In this document: one piece after another, positions 25,976-33,367 of the stretch
How positions within the stretch are numbered: the first letter of the stretch is position 1
How the letters are laid out: the number at the start of each line of letters is the position of its first letter
Source of the DNA: an uncultured Clostridia bacterium
GTDB taxonomy: Bacteria > Bacillota > Clostridia > TANB77 > CAG-508
NCBI GenBank assembly: GCA_934141605.1
Contig: CAKPCL010000001.1
Coordinates: 124,001-188,000 of the forward strand
Direction of reading: 5' to 3'
Length of the DNA stretch: 64,000 bases
The notes under the pieces: model-generated
The model's database searches: none
What the model was told of the DNA's origin: nothing
Seen by the model: only the letters and a program-made list of their open reading frames with translations
Made by a program: the position numbers and the translations under genes

Positions 25976-26767
25976 TTATTTTTTAAATAATTTTTTAATT
26001 TTTGCCCAAAAGCCTTTTTCTCTACCAGGTATTGTTACTTCGATTTTTTCGCCTAGCACTCTTTTTGCTATTTCTATGTATGCTTTTCCAGATGGTGCTT
26101 TTTTGTTTTGTATTACTGGTTCTCCTTTATTGGTTTGTGTTATTATATATTCGTCGTCTGGTACAACTCCTATTAGGTCTATTGATAATAGGTCTACTAT
26201 GTCATCGACATCCATCATTTCACCTTTTCTAACCATGTTAGGTCTTATTCTGTTTATTACTAGTTCTGGATTTTTTATTTCTGATGATTCTAATAGTCCT
26301 ATTATTCTATCGGCATCTCTTATTGCTGATATTTCAGCAGTTGTTACTACTATTGCTCGGTCTGCTCCTGCAATAGCATTTTTAAATCCTTGTTCTATTC
26401 CTGCTGGGCAGTCTATAAGTATATAGTCAAATTCTTCTTTTAATTTATTTGTTAATTCTTTCATTTGTTCTTCATTTACAGCGCTTTTATCTCTTGTTTG
26501 TGCAGCTGGTAGTAAATATAATTCTTTAAATCTTTTGTCTTTTATTAGTGCTTGTCTTAATTTACATTTTTCTTCAACAACATCTACTATGTCGTATACT
26601 ATTCTATTTTCTAGTCCCATTACGACATCTAAATTTCTTAATCCTATATCTGTGTCTACTAAACATACTTTTTTTCCTTCTACTGCTAAACTTGAACCTA
26701 AATTTGCTGTTGTTGTTGTTTTTCCTACTCCGCCTTTTCCTGATGTTATAACTATTACTTCTCCCAT
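25976..26767 (-). CDS. minD: Septum-site determining ATPase MinD
   Basis: 263 residues from ATG 26767 after AGGAGG; the in-frame extension to 26797 overlaps the binding site. Deviant Walker A KGGVGKTTTTANLG, switch DTDIGLRNLDVVMG, DCPAGIEQGFKNAI, and a C-terminal amphipathic membrane-targeting helix GFWAKIKKLFKK. It places the division inhibitor at the poles. No minC is adjacent; the upstream gene is a pseudopilin. Confidence 0.97.
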   Translation of the reverse strand: MGEVIVITSGKGGVGKTTTTANLGSSLAVEGKKVCLVDTDIGLRNLDVVMGLENRIVYDIVDVVEEKCKLRQALIKDKRFKELYLLPAAQTRDKSAVNEEQMKELTNKLKEEFDYILIDCPAGIEQGFKNAIAGADRAIVVTTAEISAIRDADRIIGLLESSEIKNPELVINRIRPNMVRKGEMMDVDDIVDLLSIDLIGVVPDDEYIITQTNKGEPVIQNKKAPSGKAYIEIAKRVLGEKIEVTIPGREKGFWAKIKKLFKK

Positions 26768-26913
26768 AATTTTCCTCCTTAGGATTTTAAAAAACACTCA
26801 TTTTTTATGTATATATAATACAACGAAAAGGGTTAAAAGTCAATTATTTTTACAGGAATATTTCAAAAATATTACAATTTTTTTACAAGTTTTATTGTTG
26901 TGTTTTTGATTTT

Positions 26914-26946
26914 AAAAAAGAATTAAGCTTTTACTTAATTCTTTTT
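26914..26946 (-). terminator. Terminator of the FGE-like pseudopilin gene
   Basis: AAAAAGAATTAAG and CTTAATTCTTTTT form a perfect 13-base stem, with T-runs on both strands. Confidence 0.92.
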
Positions 26947-26952
26947 GTTTTT

Positions 26953-28842
26953 CTAGTATAGTGCTGTACGGAAACCTAAATAGGAATCTGTCTGTTTATA
27001 ATTAAAATTAGCACGAAATGACATTGTATTATAATTATAGTAATGGTATAGACTGCCTCCTCTGGTTGAAGTTGGTGCTGTTATAGAAGAACTTTTTTCT
27101 AATGTCCACTCAAATTCATTTCCTGCCAAATCATATATATTTAGTTTATTTGTTTGTTCTGATGCTCCGGTCGTTAATAGTTGTTGATAATTTCCATCAT
27201 TTGATGTTTTTGAAGATATTACATAATTAGTTGTATCTATATTGTATTCTGTCCATTTTGTTGTGCTTCTTGGATTTGTATTATATTTTCCTCTAACTAA
27301 AGTTAAACTATTATTTCTATAATTTCCCCAACCTGTGCAACTTGATTTTATCTCTTTTTTTGTTAAATCTGAATTCTTTTCTAAGAATTTGCATGTTAAG
27401 TCCCATTGTATCCCAAATAACAAACTACTTGTCTTGTTTGTACCTGTATCAATTTCACTTGATAGCTTTTGTGCTTGACTACATGTAACATAATTATATG
27501 GTATTTGATTAACTTTACTTACTGCTGTTCCTGTTGTTCCGCTACTGCTTGTCCTTGTTGTGTTACTTGCTGTTGATGTGGCATCTCCTATTTCATATCT
27601 TGATATCCAAAATCCACAATTTGTATATATGCTACTTAACATTGTTTTGTATGTCGTTTGATATTCATTATATGTCAATCCACACCCGTTATTTAATTTT
27701 TTTTGTGTCTCAGTTAATCCTGTTGTGCTTGCTGTTACTAAAGTACTACCATCAATAGCATACCATTCATCATTCCAATCGCACCCTTGCCCTTCCTTTC
27801 CTTCTCTATAATCTGTTGCATATGATATTAAATCAGCTTTTATATTATCATAATCATCTGCCTTTGTTGCTCTTACAAATACTGTTTTTGGTACTTCAAC
27901 CCATACCCATTCATTATCATTTTTATCTTTTACAACAAGTCCATTCTCTATAATATTCATTGTAGGAGACATACTTACGCTAAAACCTTCTGGAATTGTT
28001 ACTGTATCACCTTTTACATCTTTGTATTCAGTTTCTTTTGTATATGCTTCAGACCACTTTTCTTCATCAATTACTACATATTGAACTTTTCCTTCTGAAT
28101 TTTTAAAATATCCTTTGTATGTGTTTACACTTTTCAAAAATTCATATTCTTTTTGGCTATTATTTAAAGTAATTCCTGTTGGTATTTGTGTTATTTGTTC
28201 TGTCTGTTCTATCCATATATATTGATTTGTGTTATTTACATTTATTTTTTCATCTTGTGTATTTGATATTACTATAGTTCCATTAGTTTTTCCTATGTAA
28301 TAATAACCATCTGGTATTAAAATTCCTTCAATATATCTTAAATCTATGGTAGTTTCGTCTGGTTCTGTATAATCTGTATAATATGTTTCAGTAGAAGTGT
28401 CATTTTGAATTTCTATTCCTTTTACATAGAATATATTATGGCTATTTTCATTGATTATATATAAATCTGTATAGTCATTAGCATTTTCTTTGTCTTTTTT
28501 TACTTTTTCATAGTCTTTTCCATAGTTTAATGTGATTCCTTTCATTGCTTCTAAATCAATTACATAAAAATCACCCGTGTCATTTTTGCTACTTAATACT
28601 TCTGATATTGAATCTATATTTGTATATTTTATTTCTGCTGGTAATTTGCCATACTCATTATAATATGTTGATATTTTATCTCTTAATAATTCTAAGTCAT
28701 TGTAAAAGTTTGTTAGTTTGTTAATGTTTAGACTACTTTGTGTATTATTAATCATTATGCCTGTTAATATTAATAATGTTATAACTGTTATTACTAATGC
28801 TGTCATCGTTATTCCTTTTTCTTGTCTTAATTTAAACTTCAT
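26953..28842 (-). CDS. Pseudopilin-like protein with C-terminal FGE/C-type-lectin-like domain
   Basis: 629 residues from ATG 28842, nine bases after AAAGGAG. The N-terminus KGITMTALVITVITLLILTG is prepilin-like. The middle contains WVWVEVPKTVFVRATKADDY and CGFWISRYEIGDA, and the end has NIYDLAGNEFEWTLE, RGGSLYHYYNYN and YLGFRTALY, the pattern of formylglycine-generating-enzyme-like C-type lectin folds. Catalytic sulfatase-modifying activity is not expected; a displayed binding protein fits better. The last 35 residues are rich in Tyr and Asn, as in variable regions of diversity-generating retroelement targets, but no reverse transcriptase lies in the window. Confidence 0.8.
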   Translation of the reverse strand: MKFKLRQEKGITMTALVITVITLLILTGIMINNTQSSLNINKLTNFYNDLELLRDKISTYYNEYGKLPAEIKYTNIDSISEVLSSKNDTGDFYVIDLEAMKGITLNYGKDYEKVKKDKENANDYTDLYIINENSHNIFYVKGIEIQNDTSTETYYTDYTEPDETTIDLRYIEGILIPDGYYYIGKTNGTIVISNTQDEKINVNNTNQYIWIEQTEQITQIPTGITLNNSQKEYEFLKSVNTYKGYFKNSEGKVQYVVIDEEKWSEAYTKETEYKDVKGDTVTIPEGFSVSMSPTMNIIENGLVVKDKNDNEWVWVEVPKTVFVRATKADDYDNIKADLISYATDYREGKEGQGCDWNDEWYAIDGSTLVTASTTGLTETQKKLNNGCGLTYNEYQTTYKTMLSSIYTNCGFWISRYEIGDATSTASNTTRTSSSGTTGTAVSKVNQIPYNYVTCSQAQKLSSEIDTGTNKTSSLLFGIQWDLTCKFLEKNSDLTKKEIKSSCTGWGNYRNNSLTLVRGKYNTNPRSTTKWTEYNIDTTNYVISSKTSNDGNYQQLLTTGASEQTNKLNIYDLAGNEFEWTLEKSSSITAPTSTRGGSLYHYYNYNTMSFRANFNYKQTDSYLGFRTALY

Positions 28843-28901
28843 CTTTTGATTCTCCTTTCGCTCCACTTGTTTTGTCGTATAATGCTAAATATAGTTTACT
28901 A

Positions 28902-29558
28902 TTAATTTATGTTATTTTCAAGTATTTTTTTGTAAATATCTTCTCTCTTTTTATATATTATGTCTTCTTTTAATACTAAATAGCATAAAAACATGTCTAT
29001 TAAGAAAATTGAGATATTATGTATATATAATATTAATATGCTTGATATTCCTGTTATTATTATTACCATTATTTTTGATATAATGTTTGTATATTTTTCT
29101 GATTTTCTTTTTCCGTAGATAATATGTAATATTCCTTTTAAAATTCTTCCTCCGTCAAGCGGATAAATTGGTACTAAATTGAATATCATAATTAAAAAAT
29201 TTGTGTAAATTATTAACATACTTTTTATAAAGTCTATTTTTAATTTACTTGCAATTAAAATTATTATAAAATTGGTGATTGGTCCTGCAGTTGCGACTAT
29301 TATTTTTTTTATTTCTAAAAGATTTCCTTTGTGAATTTTTTTATTATATTCTTTAACATTTATTTTAAATGATATTGATAATCCAAATGGCATTATTTCT
29401 ATTTTTTCTGGTTTCATTCCCATTAACAATCCTGCTAATAAATGGCCTAGTTCATGTATTATGGCAAAAAGCATTATCATTGCGTATAATTCAATTTGCT
29501 TTGTAAAATAAAACAAAATTAAAAAAATGAATATTTTTAAATCTATTCTGAATCTCAT
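28902..29558 (-). CDS. spoIVFB: M50 intramembrane metalloprotease, SpoIVFB-like
   Basis: 218 residues with several membrane segments. The zinc motif AIIHELGHLLAG lies near residue 34, the second metal ligand in VPIYPLDGGRILKG near 129. Like SpoIVFB, it is short and lacks PDZ domains; SpoIVFB cuts pro-sigma-K in the mother cell. It follows an M23 protein gene by 48 bases, mirroring spoIVFA-spoIVFB. The role in sporulation is inferred from family and context. Confidence 0.85.
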   Translation of the reverse strand: MRFRIDLKIFIFLILFYFTKQIELYAMIMLFAIIHELGHLLAGLLMGMKPEKIEIMPFGLSISFKINVKEYNKKIHKGNLLEIKKIIVATAGPITNFIIILIASKLKIDFIKSMLIIYTNFLIMIFNLVPIYPLDGGRILKGILHIIYGKRKSEKYTNIISKIMVIIITGISSILILYIHNISIFLIDMFLCYLVLKEDIIYKKREDIYKKILENNIN

Positions 29559-29606
29559 ATTTGTTTTCCTTTTTTGTATTTAGGTTTTGTGGACACCTAT
29601 AAACAT

Positions 29607-30590
29607 TTATAATTCTAGTATTTTTTCAGGGTCTATTTTTCTTTCTGAAATTCTTATTTCGAAGTGTAAGTGTGGTCCTGTGGAGTTTCCTGTCGAGCCT
29701 ACTTCTGCTATTTCTTGTCCTTGTGTTATTTGGTCTCCTTGTCGTACATATAAATTGTTACAATGTGCATAAATAATGCTTACTTCTCCTGTTTGTATTT
29801 TTAAGTGTTTTCCATAGTCGCCTTCTTCTGAGGCTAAAACTACTTCTCCTCCTGTAGCTGCTAATATTTTAGTACCCATATTTGTTGCTATGTCTACTCC
29901 TGTATGATTTTTTGGTACTGTGCTTGTTGTTGGTTCTCTTTGTCCAAATCTTGAGCTTATTGTTCCTTCTACTGGTTTTATGAAGGTTGTAGTTGCTTTA
30001 ATATTTGCTATATCCTGTTCCTCTTGCGTTAGTTGTGGTTCTTCTTCGTTTTTTTCTTCATTTTTTTCTTTGTTTGTATCTTCAACTTGGCTTGTATTTT
30101 CTATTATATTTTCTTCCGCTCCTCCTATTGCGTTCTGATTAGCATTGTCTTCAGTAGTATTTTCCTCAGCTGTATTTCCTTCAACTGTGTTTTCTTCGGT
30201 GACATTTTCTTCGGTAGTGGTGTTAACTACATTTTCAAAAATTCCTTCATTTTGCGTTTTCATTTGTTGAATTCCTTGTTCTATATTTTGTTTTATATCT
30301 TCATATATTTGTATAAAATTCATGTCATACGATAATATTTCATCTGTTTTTTTTAGAAAATCCTCTGAAAATATGTAATTGTTATTTTGAATTGTATATA
30401 TAACAATATAAATTAACAAACTAACTATTATTTGCTTTATCATTTTTTTCAACAATTTTATATCTTTTTTATTATCGTTGCTCACTGTTACTGTTGCTGT
30501 TCTTTGCCCTGTTCTTTCTTGTCTCCTTGAGTATATTTCTTCCGCTCTTCTTATTTTTTCTTCTACTGACATTGTCCTTTCCATTTTCAC
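29607..30590 (-). CDS. M23-domain membrane protein, SpoIVFA/SpoIIQ-like
   Basis: 327 residues: cytoplasmic N-terminus of about 50, one membrane segment (about 51-66), a low-complexity acidic linker with repeated EENT/EGNT/EDN units (about 125-190), then an LytM/M23 domain (about 200-327). Zinc ligands appear intact (NHTGVDIA, AHCNN, HLHFEIR), unlike degenerate SpoIVFA. It precedes the SpoIVFB-like gene and probably controls or holds it at the forespore membrane. Confidence 0.85.
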   Translation of the reverse strand: MKMERTMSVEEKIRRAEEIYSRRQERTGQRTATVTVSNDNKKDIKLLKKMIKQIIVSLLIYIVIYTIQNNNYIFSEDFLKKTDEILSYDMNFIQIYEDIKQNIEQGIQQMKTQNEGIFENVVNTTTEENVTEENTVEGNTAEENTTEDNANQNAIGGAEENIIENTSQVEDTNKEKNEEKNEEEPQLTQEEQDIANIKATTTFIKPVEGTISSRFGQREPTTSTVPKNHTGVDIATNMGTKILAATGGEVVLASEEGDYGKHLKIQTGEVSIIYAHCNNLYVRQGDQITQGQEIAEVGSTGNSTGPHLHFEIRISERKIDPEKILEL

Positions 30591-30658
30591 ACCTCTTTGT
30601 TTCTGTTGTTTTTTCTTTATAAACTATATGAGGCTTGTTTTTATTTTATGAATTTAAA

Positions 30659-30692
30659 AAATTGTCAAAAGGTAATACCTATTGACAATTTA
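30659..30692 (-). terminator. Terminator overlapping the stop of the 113-aa gene
   Basis: AAATTGTCAA and TTGACAATTT form a 10-base perfect stem; the TAA stop is at 30690-30692. Confidence 0.85.
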
Positions 30693-31031
30693 AAATATTA
30701 ACATTATTGCTTGTATTATGCTTATTGCTGTTATTCCTATTGCATATTTTTTTAATTTATCATATTTCTTGTTAGCTTCTTTATTAAAAATATTTTTTTT
30801 CTCGTTATTCTCTAATTTTGAAATATAATTGTTAACTAACATTTCCGCTTCTTTCAATATATATTCTTTATCTTTTTTATCGTTATCATTTTCTGTTTTA
30901 TTTTTATTCTTCTCTATTTTCTGAAGTTTTTTTACTTTTTTATTGGTTTTTAATACTATTATTGCTTCATCTACGATGTTTGATGGTAAATTTTTTAAAA
31001 CTACCATATTTTTTAATTTACTTGTTTCCAT
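30690..31031 (-). CDS. Tail-anchored hypothetical protein, 113 aa
   Basis: From ATG 31031, preceded by GAGGAGG. A Lys/Glu/Asn-rich soluble part with predicted coiled coil (TNKKVKKLQKIEKNKNKTEN) and one C-terminal membrane segment (YAIGITAISIIQAIMLIF). The in-frame extension to 31160 is only repeat sequence and is not counted. No family recognised. Confidence 0.7.
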   Translation of the reverse strand: METSKLKNMVVLKNLPSNIVDEAIIVLKTNKKVKKLQKIEKNKNKTENDNDKKDKEYILKEAEMLVNNYISKLENNEKKNIFNKEANKKYDKLKKYAIGITAISIIQAIMLIF

Positions 31032-31090
31032 TTGTACCTCCTCAAAATATGTATTTATTATATTTTTTCCATATTTTTCAAAGTTATACA

Positions 31091-31160
31091 TGTCCAAATG
31101 TCCAAATGGGACGGTTCTGTTTGGACATTTTGTCCATTTAGAACCGTCCCATTTGGACAT
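31091..31160. repeat. Dispersed GGGACGGTTCT repeat, copy 2 (palindromic form)
   Basis: GGGACGGTTCT and its reverse complement AGAACCGTCCC face each other inside TGTCCAAATG / CATTTGGACA arms, so the RNA could form a long hairpin. Placed between the 113-aa gene's leader and the end of the TVP38 gene. Confidence 0.88.
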
Positions 31161-31167
31161 TTGATAT

Positions 31168-31893
31168 TTAAAAGGATTTCATTGATTTTATTATATCTTT
31201 TGTTACTTTATTTTTGTCTAGTTTATTTATTATAAATATAATTATAATTGTTATTATAAATGTTATTACATATGCTAGTATACTAATTTTCCATTTTCCT
31301 CCTATTAGGCTATTTCCTGCTATTGTTGATGATATTACTGATGGAAATCGTAATAATGTGGAAATTAGTAAAAATCTTGATGATTTTATTGGCAATAGTG
31401 CTCCAATATATATTAACAAATCTTTTGGTGTTCCTGGTAGTAACAATAAAATTATCATTACGGTTTCTATCTTTTTTTCGTCTTTGAATAATTTACTATT
31501 TTCTAATTTATGGACTTTTTCTTTTGGGAAAAATTCATAAATAAAATTTCTTCCATATTTTTTTACTAAAAAATATATTATACAGGTTATTATAAAAATT
31601 GATATCATTAAAAATATTGTTCCCCATATTGGTCCAAAACATATTCCTGCTAATAGTTCTATTGGTTCTCCTGGTAGTATTGCTAATACTACTTGTGCTA
31701 ATTCTAGCCAAAATAGTATTAATACTCCTGTTGCTCCTGAATTTGTTATTTTTTCTTTAAATTGTGTTTGGCCTTCTGCCGTATTTATTTCTTTTATTAT
31801 TGGTGCCATATATATTGTTGCTATCACTAATATTGATATTACTAAAATTAATGCTACTAATTTCAGCATTTTTGCTTTGTTTATTTTTTTCAT
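31168..31893 (-). CDS. TVP38/TMEM64 (DedA-like) membrane protein
   Basis: 241 residues with about six hydrophobic segments. Family marks are VVLAILPGEPIELLAGICFGPIWG near residue 67 and LLLLPGTPKDLLIYIGALLPI near 150. Members are lipid scramblase- or transporter-like proteins for isoprenoid or phospholipid carriers. It lies 15 bases after the YdcF/SanA-type gene, suggesting co-transcription and a shared envelope role. Confidence 0.9.
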   Translation of the reverse strand: MKKINKAKMLKLVALILVISILVIATIYMAPIIKEINTAEGQTQFKEKITNSGATGVLILFWLELAQVVLAILPGEPIELLAGICFGPIWGTIFLMISIFIITCIIYFLVKKYGRNFIYEFFPKEKVHKLENSKLFKDEKKIETVMIILLLLPGTPKDLLIYIGALLPIKSSRFLLISTLLRFPSVISSTIAGNSLIGGKWKISILAYVITFIITIIIIFIINKLDKNKVTKDIIKSMKSF

Positions 31894-31908
31894 TTAATAT
31901 CTCCATTT

Positions 31909-32565
31909 TTATTTATCGTTGGTTATGTCTCCATTTCCACTAACTGGTATGGTTTCTCCTAGATATGTTGGTTTTGGTTTAAATATACATTTTACAAAGT
32001 CTTTGTTTCTTGCTAATATTTCTCTTATTTCTCTGTATGTTGCTCCTACATATTGTCTTGGGTCTGATCCTACTCCATATGCTTCAATTCCTAGTTGATT
32101 TGCTATGTACAAGGATCTATATAGATGATATTTTTGTGTTACTATTATTATTTTCTTTGCTTTGAATATTTCTTTTGCTCTATATATACTTTCATATGAT
32201 GAAAATCCCGCATGGTCCATAAATATTTTTTCTGATGGTATTCCTTTGTCAATTGCATATTGTTTCATTATATTTACTTCATCGTAATCTTGTTTTCCGT
32301 GGTCTCCACTCATTATTATTTTGTCTGATACTCCATTGTTATATAATGATATTGCTTGTAATAGTCTGTCTTCTAGCATTGGACTTGGTTTGTCTCCCCA
32401 TATGCCTGCTCCTAATACTATAATGCAGTCTATGTCTACTTTTTTTGCTTCTGTTTCTGTTACTATTTGTTTTTTGGTGGTTGTTTTTACATAAATGTTG
32501 ATTATTAAAGTTGTTGCTATTACGATTATTACTAATAGCGCTGTGTATTTTATTATTTTTTTCAT
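31909..32565 (-). CDS. YdcF/SanA family (DUF218) membrane-anchored protein
   Basis: 218 residues: N-terminal membrane segment (about 7-25), then a DUF218 domain with DCIIVLGAGIWGDKPSPML, LYNNGVSDKIIMSGDHG, SSYESIYRAKEIF and TQKYHLYRSLYIAN. SanA-type members influence envelope permeability to vancomycin; the biochemical reaction is unclear. First gene of a probable two-gene operon with the TVP38 gene. Confidence 0.9.
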   Translation of the reverse strand: MKKIIKYTALLVIIVIATTLIINIYVKTTTKKQIVTETEAKKVDIDCIIVLGAGIWGDKPSPMLEDRLLQAISLYNNGVSDKIIMSGDHGKQDYDEVNIMKQYAIDKGIPSEKIFMDHAGFSSYESIYRAKEIFKAKKIIIVTQKYHLYRSLYIANQLGIEAYGVGSDPRQYVGATYREIREILARNKDFVKCIFKPKPTYLGETIPVSGNGDITNDK

Positions 32566-32627
32566 ATTTTTTCCTTTTTATTTTTATACAATTTTATATA
32601 ACATATTGTAACACACTATAAAAATCA

Positions 32628-32657
32628 TTGACAAATAATTTGATTAAGGTGTATAAT
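32628..32657 (+). promoter_or_regulatory. Promoter of the antisense RNA
   Basis: TTGACA (32628-32633), 18-base spacer ending GTG, TATAAT (32652-32657). No plus-strand gene follows before the hairpin at 32711-32752. Confidence 0.85.
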
Positions 32658-32663
32658 ATAAAT

Positions 32664-32752
32664 AGAAAATGAGAACACAAATAATGTGTGTTACCTAAAA
32701 AAGTTTAAATATACACCACTAGCTCTGTGAAAGCGTATGTGGTGTATTTTTT
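32664..32752 (+). ncRNA. Candidate antisense RNA (type I antitoxin), about 90 nt
   Basis: The RNA would start near 32664 and end at a strong terminator: ATACACCAC (32711-32719) and GTGGTGTAT (32739-32747) followed by TTTTTT. It contains no plausible coding frame. It converges with the membrane peptide gene and overlaps its mRNA 3' region, as RatA does with txpA. Confidence 0.72.
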
Positions 32753-32858
32753 ATTGTTGCTTATTTGATAGTATTATGTATATAACACTTAATAAGGCAA
32801 CGTTTATAGTTATTGAAATCATAAATCCTATTATTAAGAACATTAAAAAATCTAACAT
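32751..32858 (-). CDS. Small hydrophobic peptide, holin-like type I toxin candidate (35 aa)
   Basis: ATG 32858 follows the strong binding site GGAGGTGGTG. The peptide begins MLDFLMFLIIGFMISI, is hydrophobic for about 28 residues and ends with the polar tail SNKQQ. This matches the form of putative holin-like or TxpA/BsrG toxins: one helix, short polar C-terminus. Upstream, the leader has a small hairpin (CTCAAC with GTTGAG, 32879-32894) and a possible -10 TATAAT at 32943-32948. The mRNA would read through the reverse of the antisense RNA's terminator, giving 3' base pairing. Toxicity is inferred. Confidence 0.72.
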   Translation of the reverse strand: MLDFLMFLIIGFMISITINVALLSVIYIILSNKQQ

Positions 32859-33070
32859 ATAAACACCACCTCCAATCTCTCAACTATTGTTGAGGAATTA
32901 AAGGCAACACTCACATCTGCTTTTATCTCATTTCCTATGGCAATTATATTACTACATTTTTCTTTAAAAAACAAGCGAACATAGTAAAATTTTACAAATA
33001 ATTTACTATGTTCGCAAATATATAAAAAACGAGAAAATATGATATTTCAGCATTTCCTCGTTTTTTTATT

Positions 33071-33144
33071 TGGAGGCGCCTATCGGAGTCGGACCGATCA
33101 TCAGAGTTTTGCAGACTCGTGCCTTACCGCTTGGCTAAGGCGCC
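33071..33144 (-). tRNA. tRNA-Cys (GCA)
   Basis: Acceptor GGCGCCT/AGGCGCC, anticodon loop CTGCAAA, T-arm ATCGG/CCGAT; discriminator T and an encoded CCA end at 33071. Confidence 0.95.
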
Positions 33145-33167
33145 ATATATTAAAAAATTGCTTTTTT

Positions 33168-33243
33168 TGGAGCGGGAAACGGGGCTCAAACCCGCGACCT
33201 CTGCCTTGGCAAGGCAGCGCTCTATCAACTGAGCTATTCCCGC
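33168..33243 (-). tRNA. tRNA-Gly (GCC)
   Basis: Acceptor GCGGGAA paired with TTCCCGC, D-arm AGCTCAGTTGATAGAGC, anticodon loop TTGCCAA, CCA encoded. It lies upstream of tRNA-Cys in one transcript. Confidence 0.97.
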
Positions 33244-33279
33244 ATGTTCTTTAATTAATTATATTCAAAAGCAATTAAT

Positions 33280-33308
33280 ATGATACCAAAATTTATAAAT
33301 ATTGTCAA
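33280..33308 (-). promoter_or_regulatory. Promoter of the tRNA-Gly/tRNA-Cys transcript
   Basis: Minus strand: TTGACA (33303-33308), 17-base spacer, TATCAT (33280-33285), about 37 bases before the tRNA-Gly 5' end. Confidence 0.8.
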
Positions 33309-33327
33309 TAGTTTTAATGTGGATTTT

Positions 33328-33367
33328 AAAAGGGATTTTGTGACATTGTCCCATAATCCCTCTTTTT
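33328..33367 (-). terminator. Terminator after topA
   Basis: AGGGATT and AATCCCT with a loop containing TGACATTGTCCC; A/T runs on both sides make it usable on both strands. Confidence 0.75.

Noticed and set aside
26953..28842. Functional formylglycine-generating enzyme
   Set aside because: The catalytic cysteine pattern was not seen and the prepilin-like N-terminus argues for a displayed binding protein.
31032..31160. N-terminal extension of the 113-aa protein
   Set aside because: It consists only of repeat sequence; a strong GAGGAGG site precedes ATG 31031.
33039..33254. Plus-strand frame with a GSNPRPLPWQG-type peptide
   Set aside because: It is the antisense of tRNA-Cys and tRNA-Gly, a well-known false gene pattern.
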